Of a stretch of DNA of 15,542 nucleotides, positions 15,331-15,542 are shown one piece after another. The position numbers and the translations under genes are program-made. The stretch covers positions 1 to 15,542 of the forward strand of contig DUUU01000074.1 of NCBI GenBank assembly GCA_012841485.1, in the 5' to 3' direction. Every line of letters starts with the position of its first letter. Positions within the stretch are counted from its first letter, which is position 1. Source of the stretch: Armatimonadota bacterium. Its GTDB lineage: Bacteria; Armatimonadota; JAAZEB01. A model generated the notes under the pieces. The model saw only the letters and a list, made by a program, of their open reading frames with translations. It searched no databases and was not told the DNA's origin.

Positions 15331-15542
15331 CTAGAAGGAGGCTTTGATAATGCGCGCGACCACCGCTTTGCGGGGCGGCTGGCCGCGCAAAGCCGCCGTC
15401 GCCTGCTCCACGTCCTGCGCCCTCCGCATCCACTCCGGATGGCGCACGCTGCGCGCGTGAAGCGGCTCTGGCATGGGGATGTCCGGGAGCGGCTCGGCCT
15501 CGATGGGCGGGGGCGTCTCGCGCGTGGCGACGCGGGCCGGCG
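15331..15542 (-). CDS. C-terminal end of an unidentified protein, cut by window edge
   Basis: An open minus-strand frame enters from the right edge and ends at TAG (15333-15331), giving 69 residues. It begins with a Pro/Glu-rich stretch (TPPPIEAEPLPDIPMPEP) and then a charged, likely helical segment starting HPEWMRRAQDVEQATAAL, ending VVARIIKASF. About 62 of 69 codons end in G or C, like the neighbours. The bias alone is weak proof because the opposing frame shares the same third positions. The composition, with acids and a disordered linker before a helix, looks like a real protein tail. I do not recognise the family. It ends 99 bases before the giant glycosidase-like gene on the same strand, so the two could be co-transcribed; I found no convincing promoter between them. 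Confidence 0.6.
   Translation of the reverse strand, partial: PARVATRETPPPIEAEPLPDIPMPEPLHARSVRHPEWMRRAQDVEQATAALRGQPPRKAVVARIIKASF

Overview
This is a GC-rich bacterial chromosomal window with long genes, strong G/C bias at third codon positions and recognisable sigma-70-type promoters. It splits into two parts. Roughly the first 7 kb holds housekeeping and signalling genes. The last 8.3 kb holds secreted carbohydrate-active proteins, all read leftwards. Large exported glycosidase-like proteins next to a CBM9-like protein and a DUF4838 protein are common in Armatimonadota, Planctomycetota, Verrucomicrobiota and related environmental lineages. Armatimonadota is my best guess, but nothing here fixes the phylum. 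I saw no phage, transposon, CRISPR, tRNA or rRNA.

Layout, left to right. Positions 1-167 hold repeated GC-rich palindromes, including hairpins just past the end of greA. greA (168-665, minus) encodes a transcript-cleavage factor. It diverges from a hotdog acyl-CoA thioesterase gene (1104-1568, plus). The 438-base gap between them carries a good promoter for each direction and appears to give greA a GC-rich, hairpin-prone leader of about 270 nt. A pepF-type M3 oligoendopeptidase (1806-3596, plus) follows with its own promoter. Next is a large soluble hybrid histidine kinase with four PAS domains, a GAF domain, HisKA, HATPase and a receiver (3743-6997, plus).

After a convergent gap (6998-7202) come three minus-strand genes, read from right to left. 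The first is a 1396-residue exported multidomain protein with a GH42-like barrel and trimerisation-like domain (11041-15231). The second is a CBM9-like sugar-binding protein (9763-10839). The third is an exported DUF4838 (GH163-related) protein (7203-9656). The end of a further minus-strand gene lies at 15331-15542 and is cut by the window edge. A perfect 8-bp-stem hairpin of a dispersed-repeat type sits between the first two of these genes.

Inferred working: the right-hand genes look like a transcription unit for binding and cutting an outside glycan. No transporter or dedicated regulator lies within view. The kinase has no partner response regulator beside it. The points most worth checking are the apparent lack of a GH42 nucleophile in the giant glycosidase-like protein, the greA leader, and the very short leader of the thioesterase gene, whose promoter spacer contains a 14-bp palindrome.
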